NCBI GenBank assembly: GCA_016125215.1
Contig: WGMF01000047.1
Location: forward strand, 1 to 36,085
DNA from: Phycisphaera sp.
GTDB lineage: Bacteria; Planctomycetota; Phycisphaerae; Phycisphaerales; Phycisphaeraceae
Direction: 5' to 3'
DNA length: 36,085 nucleotides
The notes beneath the pieces were generated by a model. The model was given only the letters and a program-made list of their open reading frames with translations. It was not told where the DNA came from and ran no database searches. Positions 8,286 through 17,157 of the stretch are shown piece after piece. Numbering within the stretch: the first letter of the stretch is position 1; each line of letters begins with the position of its first letter. Position numbers and translations under genes: made by a program.

Positions 8286-8392
8286 CTGACCCCCATGACC
8301 TTTGTAACGCTGTTCACCCGCGGCAACTCGTCCGCATCTCGTTTATCGACCGCCGGGGCGGCAGGGGTTGAAGGAACAGCGGACGTTGGGGT

Positions 8393-9544
8393 TTACCGGT
8401 CGAGCATGGCCGCGTAAATCCCGGCATAGGCCTCATGATTGCGCTGCTGGGTGAATTGGTCAAGCAGCCGCTGGCGTGCGGCGGCACCCATCCGGCTGCG
8501 CAACGCGGGCTGACGCAGGAGTGTGACGAGGTGCTCACCGAGGCCTTCGTGGTCGCCGCGTGGCGCGAGCAGGCCGGTCACGTTGTTCTCGACGACCTCG
8601 CCGTTGCCGCCGACGTCTGTGGCCACAATCGGCAAACCACAACCCATTGCTTCGAGCAGCGTCACACTGATGCCCTCGCTCACGCTGGATAATAAAAACA
8701 CGTCGGCGGCGGCCATGATGCGCGGGACATCGCTCCGCACGCCGAGGAACCGCACGCGCTCGCGCACGCCCAACTCCAGCGCCTGGCGTTCGATGTGGGC
8801 ACGTTCTTCACCCTCGCCCACGAGCAGGAGCAGCGCCCCCGGAATTGACCGCACCACCATGGCGTGCGCCCGCAGCGCGGTGGCGTGGTCTTTTACAGGA
8901 TGGAACCTTGCCACCTGCAGGATCACGGGCTGGTCGGGCGCGATGTCGAGCTCCCGCCGAACCTCCTGACGCAAGGCCGCGCTGGGTACGGCGAACCGTT
9001 CGGGGTCGATGCCGTTGAGGATCACCTCGATGCGTTCGGGGCGGATACCCTCGTTGTCGACAAGGGCGCGTTTGACCCATGTGGCCACGGCGGTGACGCG
9101 GTCGTGCTGACGCATGAGAAACTTGTTGGCAATCACACGCTTGGGTCTGCGGTAGTCGGGGTAGTGTCTGCCGTGCTCGGTGAAGAGGATCGGCGGCCTG
9201 CCCAGGACACCGCGCGAGAGCGAGGCGTAAAAGAACGGCGTGTACTGGTGTGCGTGGTAGAGGTCGATGCCCAATCGTCCCTGGTATCGCCTGATGCGCT
9301 TGGCGACGCGCAGGTCGACGCCGGGCTTGCGACGCAGGTCGATAACGGTGTGCCCCTCGTCAGCGAGCTTCTGGCCGAGCGGGCCGATCTCGTCCAGACA
9401 CAGAAAAACGAACCGGTAGGGTGAAGCGGGGTTACGCGGGTCGCCGAGCCTGCGGGCGAGGTCCGCGGCAAGCACCTCCGCCCCCGCGAGGTAAAGGCGG
9501 TGGAGCACATGGGCGATAACAGGCGTGCGGTTGCGTGTAATCAT
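8393..9544 (-). CDS. GT4 family glycosyltransferase
   Basis: A 383-residue GT-B glycosyltransferase (group 1). The N-terminal half has HVLHRLYLAGAEVLAADLAR, the GGAE-type acceptor loop of surface-glycan enzymes (here LAGAE). The C-terminal half has the VILNGIDPERF linker, VARFHPVKDH, and the donor-binding E-x7-E in SEGISVTLLEAMGCGLP (about 297-313). Donor and acceptor are unknown. It is divergent from the GT2 gene at 9620, with 75 bases between the starts that would hold both promoters. No clear Shine-Dalgarno is visible. Confidence 0.9.
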   Translation of the reverse strand: MITRNRTPVIAHVLHRLYLAGAEVLAADLARRLGDPRNPASPYRFVFLCLDEIGPLGQKLADEGHTVIDLRRKPGVDLRVAKRIRRYQGRLGIDLYHAHQYTPFFYASLSRGVLGRPPILFTEHGRHYPDYRRPKRVIANKFLMRQHDRVTAVATWVKRALVDNEGIRPERIEVILNGIDPERFAVPSAALRQEVRRELDIAPDQPVILQVARFHPVKDHATALRAHAMVVRSIPGALLLLVGEGEERAHIERQALELGVRERVRFLGVRSDVPRIMAAADVFLLSSVSEGISVTLLEAMGCGLPIVATDVGGNGEVVENNVTGLLAPRGDHEGLGEHLVTLLRQPALRSRMGAAARQRLLDQFTQQRNHEAYAGIYAAMLDR

Positions 9545-9619
9545 AAAACAGGTGGGCAGTGATTAAGATGGACCAAATCGTGCGGTGCGTCAATTGACCC
9601 CCCCAACCCGGCAGGCCCC

Positions 9620-10597
9620 GTGAGCGACAACCCCTCGATCAAAGTCTCGGTCATCGTGGCCACACGCAACCGCAGCGACCTTCTGCCGCGATGCCTGGCC
9701 GCCATCGAGAAACAGACCCTGCGCCAGTGGGAGTGCGTGGTCGTGGACGACGGTTCGTCCGCGGAGCACCTGGCACAATACGAATCCATCTTCAGTCAGC
9801 TCGACGGCCGCTTCCGTTGGCTGCGTCCCCCCGGGCCGGCCTGCCCCGGCACGTCGCCCGCCGCCGGTCGAAACCGGGGTATCCGCGCCACGACCGCACC
9901 GATCGTCGCCTTCTGCGATGACGACGACTGGTGGATCGCCGACGACCACCTCGAACAAGCCGTCCGCTGCATGGAGAAAACCGGTGCGGACCTCTACATC
10001 GGCAACATGCGCGGCGAGGGCGACGGCAAGGTCAAAATCCCCGAGTGGTTCCCCGATTCCCCCTGGCTCCGCGCCGGGCCGTTCATCGAAGGCTCTGACG
10101 GAGTCCGGAGCGTCACGCCCGAAGCGCTGGCGCGTACCATGCGTCACCATTACCCGCACCCCAACTGCATCGTGGCCAAACGGTCGCTTGTCGAGGGCGC
10201 GGGGATGTTCTGGGAAAAACAACGGCACGGTGAAGACATGGAGTTCTCTCTGCGCATGGGCGACGCCGCCGAGTCGATTCTCTTCCGTGACAAACCGGTC
10301 GTGGCGTTCGGCCTGCCAACAGGCAAGAAATCGAGCTTCCACGATTCCACTCGCATCGACCACCGGCTGGTTGTGGCCATGGGGATGCTTCACGTGGCCT
10401 CGCTGGCGCGTCGGCGGTGCTTCCGCAAGACCGCGCTGTCGATCCACGCGCACCTGAACCAGGAGCTGGCCAACTTGGTGTCGAAAGAGGGCCGACGCAA
10501 AACCGCCGCGGGCTTTGCCTTCCGGGGATGGGTGAGCTACCCGACAGCGGGTGGCTTTGTGAGGTGGATCAAACACGCGGCGGCCGCCGTGCGCTGA
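9620..10597 (+). CDS. GT2 family glycosyltransferase
   Basis: An inverting GT-A glycosyltransferase of 325 residues. It starts with GTG 9620, the only start placing the first strand (KVSVIVATRNR) at the expected distance. The nucleotide-binding VVDDGSS is at 42-47 and the metal-binding DxD region is CDDDDWW at 99-105. A second half with HGEDMEFSLRMGDA supplies the catalytic-base region typical of the family. There is no membrane segment. It stands alone between a divergent GT4 and a convergent glycosyltransferase-like gene. The substrate cannot be told. Confidence 0.9.
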   Translation: MSDNPSIKVSVIVATRNRSDLLPRCLAAIEKQTLRQWECVVVDDGSSAEHLAQYESIFSQLDGRFRWLRPPGPACPGTSPAAGRNRGIRATTAPIVAFCDDDDWWIADDHLEQAVRCMEKTGADLYIGNMRGEGDGKVKIPEWFPDSPWLRAGPFIEGSDGVRSVTPEALARTMRHHYPHPNCIVAKRSLVEGAGMFWEKQRHGEDMEFSLRMGDAAESILFRDKPVVAFGLPTGKKSSFHDSTRIDHRLVVAMGMLHVASLARRRCFRKTALSIHAHLNQELANLVSKEGRRKTAAGFAFRGWVSYPTAGGFVRWIKHAAAAVR

Positions 10598-10625
10598 CCC
10601 GGGGTTGAAAATATCTGGGACTGTT

Positions 10626-10643
10626 GGCACACGGACATGTGCC
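10626..10643. terminator. small hairpin between convergent genes
   Basis: GGCACA-CGGACA-TGTGCC forms a 6-bp stem in the 57-base gap between two convergent genes. There is no T-run, so a role as terminator is only a possibility. Confidence 0.25.
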
Positions 10644-10654
10644 CTGACACTCTG

Positions 10655-11623
10655 TTACCTGGCTATCTCCCGGACCAGCGCGTGCAGCCTGCGCAGCGAG
10701 GGGGTCTGCACGAGGTAGTGTCTCAGGAAGTGATTGAAGACGTGGCCGTCGCCGCCGCCGAGCCAGTAGTCGTCCCCCAGGGGTTGCGCGGGTTCTTCGC
10801 TGAGCGCGAACATCACGTGGTAGCACGTCTGCTCCGGCGTCCACCTGCCGAACCAGATGTCGCCCATGCCCGCGTTGATCGAATCGGGCATCGTGGTGCG
10901 CCATTCGAGGTAGTGCTCAGCCAGGGCCAGGCCCATGCGGTCGGGCCGGTAGACGAGCAGGCCCGAGTTGAAAAACCGGTACGCCAGCCGCCACGCGCAG
11001 CCGGTCGGCGTCAGGTCGTGTTCAAGCTTGGCAAAGACCTCCTGGCACGCGGCGGGCACGTCCCTGGCTTCGTTGCGGTGGTCGTGCATGTAGAGCGGCG
11101 CCGCGTCGTCGCCCCCGCAGAATCGCGCGATGCGCTGCGGGTGTTCAAAAAACGCGGTGTCCGGGTCGAGCACGATCACGCGCTCACACCGAGCGCCGGC
11201 CATCGGGTAGAGCAGTTTGCCGATGGGTTTGTAGTTGCTTTTGCGATAAAGCTCGCCCAGTCTCGGGAACTTTTCGAGCGTGGGCTTGAGCCAGGTCGGC
11301 TCCTCCCGCCATCGGCACCACCTTGCCCCCGGGAATTGGCGGTCAACAAGACCGCGGTCTTCATCGTTCAACGACCCGTCGTCCGCGACGGTGAGCGCCA
11401 GCCGTGTGTCTTGTTGAAAAAATCGCAGCAGTGATCGGATGGCCACCAGTCCGATGAGCAGGTCGCGTTTGCAGAGCAGGACAAAGACCTCGGCCGAGGC
11501 GTCACCGGGTTCAGCGGGGGGCATGGGCGTGGCGGACGTGATGGCGCGCACCGCGCTCTCGATGCGCCGCTGGTCGATGCGGGCGCGCAGGCGGTAGGGG
11601 AGCCATGTCGGTGCCTGGGGCAT
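10655..11623 (-). CDS. glycosyltransferase-like protein (GT-A type DxD)
   Basis: A 322-residue protein from ATG 11623 (MPQAPTWLPYRLRAR). A longer in-frame start at 11728 would place its first 35 codons inside a nested inverted-repeat element, so I reject it. The strand EVFVLLCKRDLLIGLVAIRS resembles the first strand of GT-A enzymes, TVADDGSLND is a DDGS-like nucleotide loop, and ERVIVLDPDTAFFEHP is a DxD metal site after a hydrophobic strand, as in GT8-like families. A late FNSGLLVYR segment is also typical of such folds. The exact family is not recognised. It lies downstream of the ligase-like gene on the same strand, across the repeat. Confidence 0.7.
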   Translation of the reverse strand: MPQAPTWLPYRLRARIDQRRIESAVRAITSATPMPPAEPGDASAEVFVLLCKRDLLIGLVAIRSLLRFFQQDTRLALTVADDGSLNDEDRGLVDRQFPGARWCRWREEPTWLKPTLEKFPRLGELYRKSNYKPIGKLLYPMAGARCERVIVLDPDTAFFEHPQRIARFCGGDDAAPLYMHDHRNEARDVPAACQEVFAKLEHDLTPTGCAWRLAYRFFNSGLLVYRPDRMGLALAEHYLEWRTTMPDSINAGMGDIWFGRWTPEQTCYHVMFALSEEPAQPLGDDYWLGGGDGHVFNHFLRHYLVQTPSLRRLHALVREIAR

Positions 11624-11630
11624 GGGTCTT

Positions 11631-11776
11631 AGAAAGCGTGTGAGAAGCTTAGGGGTGCCACTGGCGGCTTGTCCGCCAGTGCTGTCAACGAACGGCTTTT
11701 TCACTGGCGGACAAGCCGCCAGTGGCACCCAAATACATTCCGTCGCGATTACAGTCTAGCTTCTCACACGCTTTCT
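11631..11776. mobile_element. nested palindromic element (MITE- or BIME-like), 146 bp
   Basis: Outer arms AGAAAGCGTGTGAGAAGCT (11631-11649) and its perfect complement (11758-11776) enclose a second perfect 29-bp inverted repeat (11653-11681 / 11702-11730) with a 20-base centre. Each inner arm is itself a hairpin: CACTGGCGG-CTTGT-CCGCCAGTG (11659-11681 and 11702-11724). TTA borders GAAAGC on the left, and TTA also follows GCTTTC on the right, a possible 3-base target duplication. It fills the whole gap between two same-strand genes, and its right arm touches the upstream gene's stop codon (11776-11778). It has no coding capacity. Confidence 0.8.
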
Positions 11777-13128
11777 TACATCGCGGGTAAGTAGTTTTCG
11801 AGTTCTTTTTCGTCGGGGACCTGTTCGAGTTCGGGGAGGACGCCGGTCTCGGTGACCTGCTCGGACGCCGCGACGTGGTAGACGTACCCCGCCGTGGCCA
11901 GGCCTAGGATCGCCACGAGGTATCCCGATTCGACCGACTCCATACCCACGAACTGGCTCGACGTGCAGAAGCTGATGAGGCTGATGATGCACATGTGACC
12001 GAAGTAGACGGGCCAGACCATGCGCTTGGCGGTGCGTGTGAGCGTGCTGCGCCAGACCTTCCACATGGTGCCGGTGTAGAAAAGGATCAAGCCGAACAGC
12101 CCGAGGAAGCCCGAGTCGGCCCCGGTCTGGAGGAAGAGGTTGTGGACGCTCTTGCCCAGCCCAAGGCCGTAGCGCGGCGCGAGGATGTTGAACCCTCGAG
12201 GCCCGACGCCCAGCGGGTAGTCCTTCATGCAGCGCCACGCGGCCCCCCAGGTGATGAACCGGCTGGCGGCGGATTTATCGAGGTTGTTCTCCCCGACGAA
12301 TATCGTCATGAACTCGGCCCGGACCCCCTCGCCCGCCAGGCGCAGCGCCACGATGACGCCGAGGATCGCCAGGAACAGCGTCAGGAGCTTGTTGGGCAGC
12401 GAGACCATGGCCACAATGAACAGGATGATGGCGACCATGATGAGCCCGAGCATCCCGCCACGCGAGAAGGAGAAGAGCACGACGTGGACCATGCACGCTG
12501 CGCCGACGAAGCAGCCGACCTTGATGAGGATGCCCCACCACTTGGTCGGCGCGTTGAGTCCCATGAAGAAGCACAGGGGCACGGACATGGCCATGACCAT
12601 GGCCACGCCGTTGTTGTCGATCCCGCCGAAGCCGCGGAATAACAGGTAGTAAGGGTTGTCGAGGTACTGGACGTTGAAGTTCCACGCGAGGTAGCCCAGG
12701 CCCGCGGTGAGCACCCAGGCAAAGGCCTGGATGCGTTTGGGCGTGGTGATGAGCGTGATCGCCACGAAGGCCATGACGACAATCTTGTACTGGACGGTGA
12801 AGTGCTCCGAGGCGCGTGAGTTGAAGACGGGGCTGAGCGACCAGCCGATGGCGGTGCCCGCGAGGTAGAGGAGCAGGCCGACCATCGGCAGCCAGACGTA
12901 ACGGAAGATCGACCACGTCCCGGTGCCCTTGAATATCCAGCCCACGAGCGTGGCCAGGCCAACGTAGAGGCTGAATCGCGTGTCGTTCTGGCTGAACGCC
13001 CAGAACCAGAGCGACTGCGGGCGGATCACCGCGAAGAGGTAATAGACCATCAGCCCGAAGAACGGGTTGAGCCAGCCATACCCCAGGCCGAGCAACGCAA
13101 CGAAATAGGTGAAGTAATATCCGAGCAT
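11776..13128 (-). CDS. O-antigen ligase/polymerase-like membrane protein
   Basis: A 450-residue polytopic inner-membrane protein with about ten to twelve hydrophobic segments and a large loop before the last group. It starts MLGYYFTYFVALLGLGYGWL. The opening (LNPFFGLMVYYLFAVIRPQSLWFWAF) and the loop motifs SRFITWGAAWRCMKDYPLGVG and SVHNLFLQTGADSGFLGL fit the Wzy_C/WaaL superfamily. They recall the putative O-glycosylation ligases found beside exosortase systems (recognised by reading, not by search). Such enzymes transfer lipid-linked glycan to an acceptor, or polymerise it, on the periplasmic face. The C-terminal ~35 residues are acidic and soluble. The stop codon abuts the nested palindromic element. 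The gene sits in a minus-strand run with two glycosyltransferase genes. Confidence 0.8.
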   Translation of the reverse strand: MLGYYFTYFVALLGLGYGWLNPFFGLMVYYLFAVIRPQSLWFWAFSQNDTRFSLYVGLATLVGWIFKGTGTWSIFRYVWLPMVGLLLYLAGTAIGWSLSPVFNSRASEHFTVQYKIVVMAFVAITLITTPKRIQAFAWVLTAGLGYLAWNFNVQYLDNPYYLLFRGFGGIDNNGVAMVMAMSVPLCFFMGLNAPTKWWGILIKVGCFVGAACMVHVVLFSFSRGGMLGLIMVAIILFIVAMVSLPNKLLTLFLAILGVIVALRLAGEGVRAEFMTIFVGENNLDKSAASRFITWGAAWRCMKDYPLGVGPRGFNILAPRYGLGLGKSVHNLFLQTGADSGFLGLFGLILFYTGTMWKVWRSTLTRTAKRMVWPVYFGHMCIISLISFCTSSQFVGMESVESGYLVAILGLATAGYVYHVAASEQVTETGVLPELEQVPDEKELENYLPAM

Positions 13129-13151
13129 GGGTCAGCGTATCGATCCGGGGC

Positions 13152-13349
13152 TTGAACCACAGAGGCACAGAGGCACAGAGTGCAGAGGGAGAGAGAAAAC
13201 CTTTGATGATTGATGATTGATGATTGATGATCTCAGAAAAAGGGTGCTTGGTCGTGATATGCACGCCCTTGTGTTTTTCCCGGTAACACGAATCATTTGC
13301 GGACTCCGTGGCTCTGGCTCTTTCTTTACTCTGTGCCTCTGCGGTTAGA
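13152..13349. repeat. intergenic block flanked by inverted CACAGAG arms, second copy
   Basis: The left arm (13152-13188, with AACCACAGAGGCACAGAGGC) and an inverted arm (13321-13349) enclose this block, as in the hemL-side block. Inside is a perfect 7-base tandem, TTGATGA four times (13203-13230). The right arm overlaps the stop codon of the glycosyltransferase gene ending at 13345. No coding sequence is seen in the gap. Confidence 0.75.
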
Positions 13350-14601
13350 TCTCTTTCCTTCCCAAACCTTCGACCAGTTCGTGGATGTTCTCAAACACGC
13401 GTTGCCAATCGAGTTCACGGGCGCGGTCGAGGGCCTGCTTGCCCAGGCGTTGTCGTTCGTCTGCGTCCGTTAACATTTTAAGCAGCGCCGCGTCGACCGC
13501 CGACTGGTCGTGGCCGTCGACGATCAGGCCGGTCTGGTTGTTGAGCACCGCTTCGGGCATCCCGCCAACCTTGCCCGCGACGCTGGGTTTGCCGCAGGCC
13601 GCCGCCTCGATGTAAACGATGCCGAAGCCCTCGACGTCGGTGCCGTCATACACGCCGGGCATGGCAAAGACTTCGCACGCCCCGTAGACCCCTGATTTTT
13701 CTTCCGCCGAGATCGGCCCGACGAAGCGGACGTGCTGCGCGACGCCCAGTTCGCTTGCGAGCTTTGCCAGTTCTTTCTGTGCCCTGCCGACGCCCGCCAC
13801 GACATACACGATCGGCCCCGTGACATTGTTGAGAAGCGTGGGCATCGCTCGGATCACCGCGGCGTGGTTCTTGCGCGGGTCGATTCGGCCTACGGTGAGC
13901 AGGACCCGCGTATCGTCCGTGATCCCCTTGGCCCCGCGCCACGCCCGCCCCGCAGCCTCCGAACCCTCGAACGCTTTGACCTCCACGCCGGGATGTTGGA
14001 TGCGCACCTTCCGGGGATCGATCAGGCCATCGAGTTTCTTCCGTGTGAATTCGCTGTTGGCAATCATCAGGTCGACGCGCCGGTGCGCCTGGGTCATGAG
14101 CATGCGGAGCTGCCTGCTCGACAGACACGCCGTCACCTCTTCGCCGTGCGCGTAACAGACGATGCGCAGACGCTTGCCATACTTCCACTTGAGCGGGATC
14201 AGACCCACGACCTCCGGCACCGCGTGGACACAGTGGACCACGATCCCCCCGGAAGCCTGTCCGCTGTGATCTCGGATCACGCGCTTGACCGCTTTGGTGA
14301 TGCGGGCGTACCGCTTCCACTGGTCGAGCGATTGCAAGCCCCAGTCCTTGAGGAAAAAATCGACGCGGTGCATTTCAAGGTTGGCGTCGGTGACGTGGTC
14401 GCGCCCGGGGTTATCGGGCTGGATGAACGGCTCGGGGCACTCGGGCAGCAACAGCGGGGCCCGATAATGGTCGTGCGTGATGACGTGGACCCTGCCCGGC
14501 CACCGTCGGTAAACCTCGTGCATCCACAGGATCGACCCGCCCATTTCGGGGACGAAGCGTTGTGCCAGCAGGATATGGAGGTCTTCGTTCTTGCCGGGCA
14601 C
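13345..14601 (-). CDS. GT4 family glycosyltransferase
   Basis: A 418-residue GT-B enzyme read from GTG 14601. The N-terminal domain has LAQRFVPEMGGSILWMHEVYRRW (GGS acceptor loop) and HGEEVTACLSSRQLR, as in PimB/WcaL-type group 1 transferases. The C-terminal domain has LLTVGRIDPRKNHAAVI and the donor-site motif DGTDVEGFGIVYIEAAACGKP, where the E-x7-E pair is E-GFGIVYI-E. It is likely to add a sugar to the lipid-linked glycan. It is first in the minus-strand run with the ligase-like gene and divergent from the ABC exporter operon. The 235-base divergent gap (14602-14836) must hold both promoters; TATACT at 14634-14639 is the only box-like sequence seen and lacks a -35. Confidence 0.9.
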   Translation of the reverse strand: MPGKNEDLHILLAQRFVPEMGGSILWMHEVYRRWPGRVHVITHDHYRAPLLLPECPEPFIQPDNPGRDHVTDANLEMHRVDFFLKDWGLQSLDQWKRYARITKAVKRVIRDHSGQASGGIVVHCVHAVPEVVGLIPLKWKYGKRLRIVCYAHGEEVTACLSSRQLRMLMTQAHRRVDLMIANSEFTRKKLDGLIDPRKVRIQHPGVEVKAFEGSEAAGRAWRGAKGITDDTRVLLTVGRIDPRKNHAAVIRAMPTLLNNVTGPIVYVVAGVGRAQKELAKLASELGVAQHVRFVGPISAEEKSGVYGACEVFAMPGVYDGTDVEGFGIVYIEAAACGKPSVAGKVGGMPEAVLNNQTGLIVDGHDQSAVDAALLKMLTDADERQRLGKQALDRARELDWQRVFENIHELVEGLGRKEI

Positions 14602-14836
14602 CTGGAAAGTCCGATCAATATCCGGGGAGTGTCTATACTATCGGCTGGGTTCCACGAACAATCGACTTATCGATCAGGGCCAAGAGCCTCGACAATTCCA
14701 TTAAAGACCCCGCTCGGGTGTCTCGATAATTCACGGGGCATCAAGGGATTCCGGATGCTCCCGAAGGCGACGCGGTCGCACGGTTATCGGGCTGGGTATC
14801 GCCGGCTAAGGGACGACCCCGAACGAGGACGACACT

Positions 14837-15826
14837 ATGGGCAGCGCCCCCATGTCATTGACACCTTCCATCCCATCTGGCCCGGGAGAGCCCGACGAAA
14901 CGCAGCCGGCCGTGAATGATTCCGATTCAACCACTCCGCCCGCCGCCGAACGGGAATGCGAACAACGCCCAACTTACACGGTCCCCACGCGCAAGCCCAG
15001 TTGCGTCATCAAGCCCCGCCGCGGCTTTGCCATCGACCTCTCCGAAATCTGGCGCTTCCGCGACCTCATGGGCATCCTCGTCACACGGAATATCAAAGTC
15101 CGTTACAAGCAGACCGTGCTCGGGTCGGCCTGGGCCATCATCCAGCCCGTTACCGAGATGGTCGTCTTCACCGTCTTCTTTGGCATGTTCATGGGCCTGA
15201 GCCAGAAGATGCCCGAGGTCAACGGCCGCGCCGTGCCCTATGCCGTCTTCGTCTTTGCGGGCTCGCTCGTGTGGACGCTCTTTCAATCCAGCGTCAACGC
15301 CTCATCAATGAGCCTGATCTCCGAGTCCAACGTCTTACGCAAGGTCTACCTGCCACGCATCCTCCTGCCCGTCTCGGCGGTGGGCACACCACTGGTCGAC
15401 TTCGCCGTCGCGTTCGCGGTGCTCATCGTCCTGATGATCGGTTACAGCCAACCCTTCCACGCCTCGATGCTCCTGATGCCCCTGGTCATGGTCGGCACCG
15501 CGGTCTCGGCGCTGTCGATCGGCCTGCTCTTTGCGGCGGTCATGGTGCGCTACCGCGACGTGCGCTACATCGTCCCCGTGGTCATCCGCCTGTGGTTCTT
15601 TGTCACGCCCGTGCTCTACCCCGTCTCGGCGGTGCCACGCCATTACGAACACCTGCTCTACCTCAACCCGATGGTCGGCCCGGTCGAGGCCGCCCGCGCC
15701 ATGGTCCTGGGCACACCGATCAACACCGCCGGCTGGATGGTCTCCACCCTCGTCGGCCTGATCTTCACCGTCATGGCCATCGCCTACTTCGGCAACGTCG
15801 AACGCGAGTTCGCTGACATCGCGTAA
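14837..15826 (+). CDS. ABC-2 type polysaccharide export permease (Wzm-like)
   Basis: The membrane half of an ABC exporter for finished, lipid-linked polysaccharide across the inner membrane. The 329 residues include a ~65-residue hydrophilic Pro/Thr-rich N-terminus, then the family signature LVTRNIKVRYKQTVLGSAWA and about six membrane segments. The late stretch FFVTPVLYPVSAVP followed by YLNPMVG is a hallmark of O-antigen/teichoic acid exporters. The start is ATG 14837 with GAGGA upstream; MSLTPS five codons on is an alternative. It is followed 11 bases later by its ATPase. It opens the plus-strand operon that runs to 24.2 kb. Confidence 0.93.
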   Translation: MGSAPMSLTPSIPSGPGEPDETQPAVNDSDSTTPPAAERECEQRPTYTVPTRKPSCVIKPRRGFAIDLSEIWRFRDLMGILVTRNIKVRYKQTVLGSAWAIIQPVTEMVVFTVFFGMFMGLSQKMPEVNGRAVPYAVFVFAGSLVWTLFQSSVNASSMSLISESNVLRKVYLPRILLPVSAVGTPLVDFAVAFAVLIVLMIGYSQPFHASMLLMPLVMVGTAVSALSIGLLFAAVMVRYRDVRYIVPVVIRLWFFVTPVLYPVSAVPRHYEHLLYLNPMVGPVEAARAMVLGTPINTAGWMVSTLVGLIFTVMAIAYFGNVEREFADIA

Positions 15827-15837
15827 AGGAATTTGAA

Positions 15838-17118
15838 GTGACCGAAGTCGCCATCCAAGCCCGTGGACTCTCCAAACGCTACATGCTCGGCCAGGGCGTG
15901 CATAGGGCCGAGCACGCGCGCCCGACGCTCGGCGACATGCTCTCGAGCACCGCCCGAAAACTCACCCGCGGCACAGCCGACATCGTGAGCGGGAAAAAAT
16001 CCGAAAACCAAAACGCCCCACGCGAGTTCTGGGCCCTGCGCGGCGTCGATTTCACCATCGGCCAGGGCGAGGTCGTCGGGATCATCGGCCGAAACGGCGC
16101 GGGCAAGTCCACGCTGCTCAAACTCCTCTCCCGCATCACCGACCCCACCGACGGGCAGGCGGACCTTTACGGCCGCGTCGGCTCGCTGCTCGAAGTCGGC
16201 ACCGGATTCCACCCCGAACTCACCGGACGCGAAAACGTCTACCTCAACGGATCGATCCTCGGCATGACCCGCTCGGAGATCAAGAAAAACTTCGACGAGA
16301 TCGTCGCCTTCAGCGAGGTCGAAAAATTCCTCGACACCCCGGTCAAACGCTACTCCTCGGGCATGTACGTCCGCCTCGCCTTCGCCGTCGCGGCGCACCT
16401 CGAACCGGAAATCCTGATCGTCGACGAAGTCCTCGCGGTCGGCGACGCCAAGTTCCAGGCCAAGTGCCTGGCCAAGATGAAAGACGTGGCCAACCGAGGC
16501 CAGACCGTGCTCTTCGTCAGCCACAACATGGGCGCGGTCGAGGCGCTGTGCGGGCGCGGTATCGTGCTCGAATCCGGCAAGGTCGTCTGCGACTCCACCG
16601 CCGAGCAGGCCATCCAGCACTACCTGCGCGGACTCGAAGACAACACCTCGATCGACCTCTCCCAACGCACCGACCGCCGCGGCTCGGGCGGCAACCGCGT
16701 CACCAGCGTCCAGATCAGCGGCGACAGCACGCTCGACGGTATCGGCCTGCGCACCGGCCACACCGCGCGCTTCACCATCAAGATGACCAAACCCATCAAG
16801 GACGCGCTGTGCGTGCTGACTTTCGTGGACAACTACGGCCAATCGCTGATCGACCTGCGTTCCAAGCCCACGTCGGAAGAGGACACGCGGTTGACCGAGC
16901 CCACCGACACGCTCGAGTGTGTTGTGGATGAGTGGCCCACCGTTCCCGGACGCTACCGACTCGACATCGAAGTGTGGGAGGGCAGCCGAATCCGGCACGA
17001 CACGATCGAGGGCGCGGTCTTCTTCAACGTCGCGCCCGGCCACATGCGCGGACGCTCCATTGCCGAGCCGATCCGACTGGCCAAAATCACGCTCCCGCAC
17101 CGTTGGACCTTGCCGTGA
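15838..17118 (+). CDS. ABC polysaccharide exporter ATPase with Wzt C-terminal domain
   Basis: The ATP-hydrolysing partner of the upstream permease. It starts with GTG 15838 after AAAGGA. Walker A GRNGAGKST is at 84-92, the signature YSSGM at 172-176 and Walker B ILIVDE at 192-197, followed by the H-loop SHNM. Beyond the ATPase core (about 1-250) lie ~175 residues of beta-sandwich character (SVQISGDSTLDGIGLRTGHTA onward). This matches the Wzt C-terminal domain, which in O9a/O8-type systems binds the capped end of the glycan. I infer that the exporter recognises a specific terminal structure here too, perhaps made by a downstream gene. An insert between the first strand and the lid (about 20-62) is usual in this family. 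Confidence 0.94.
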   Translation: MTEVAIQARGLSKRYMLGQGVHRAEHARPTLGDMLSSTARKLTRGTADIVSGKKSENQNAPREFWALRGVDFTIGQGEVVGIIGRNGAGKSTLLKLLSRITDPTDGQADLYGRVGSLLEVGTGFHPELTGRENVYLNGSILGMTRSEIKKNFDEIVAFSEVEKFLDTPVKRYSSGMYVRLAFAVAAHLEPEILIVDEVLAVGDAKFQAKCLAKMKDVANRGQTVLFVSHNMGAVEALCGRGIVLESGKVVCDSTAEQAIQHYLRGLEDNTSIDLSQRTDRRGSGGNRVTSVQISGDSTLDGIGLRTGHTARFTIKMTKPIKDALCVLTFVDNYGQSLIDLRSKPTSEEDTRLTEPTDTLECVVDEWPTVPGRYRLDIEVWEGSRIRHDTIEGAVFFNVAPGHMRGRSIAEPIRLAKITLPHRWTLP

Positions 17119-17157
17119 CTGTTTCACGCGCCACGTGACCGAAAACGCCGAGGCCCC

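Noticed and set aside
11624-11728. 35-codon N-terminal extension of the glycosyltransferase-like gene
   Set aside because: It is encoded by one half of the nested palindromic element, so ATG 11623 is preferred.
13203-13230. TTGATGA tandem as a CRISPR-like array
   Set aside because: The units are 7 bases with no spacers; it is a simple tandem repeat. No CRISPR array or cas gene is seen in the window.
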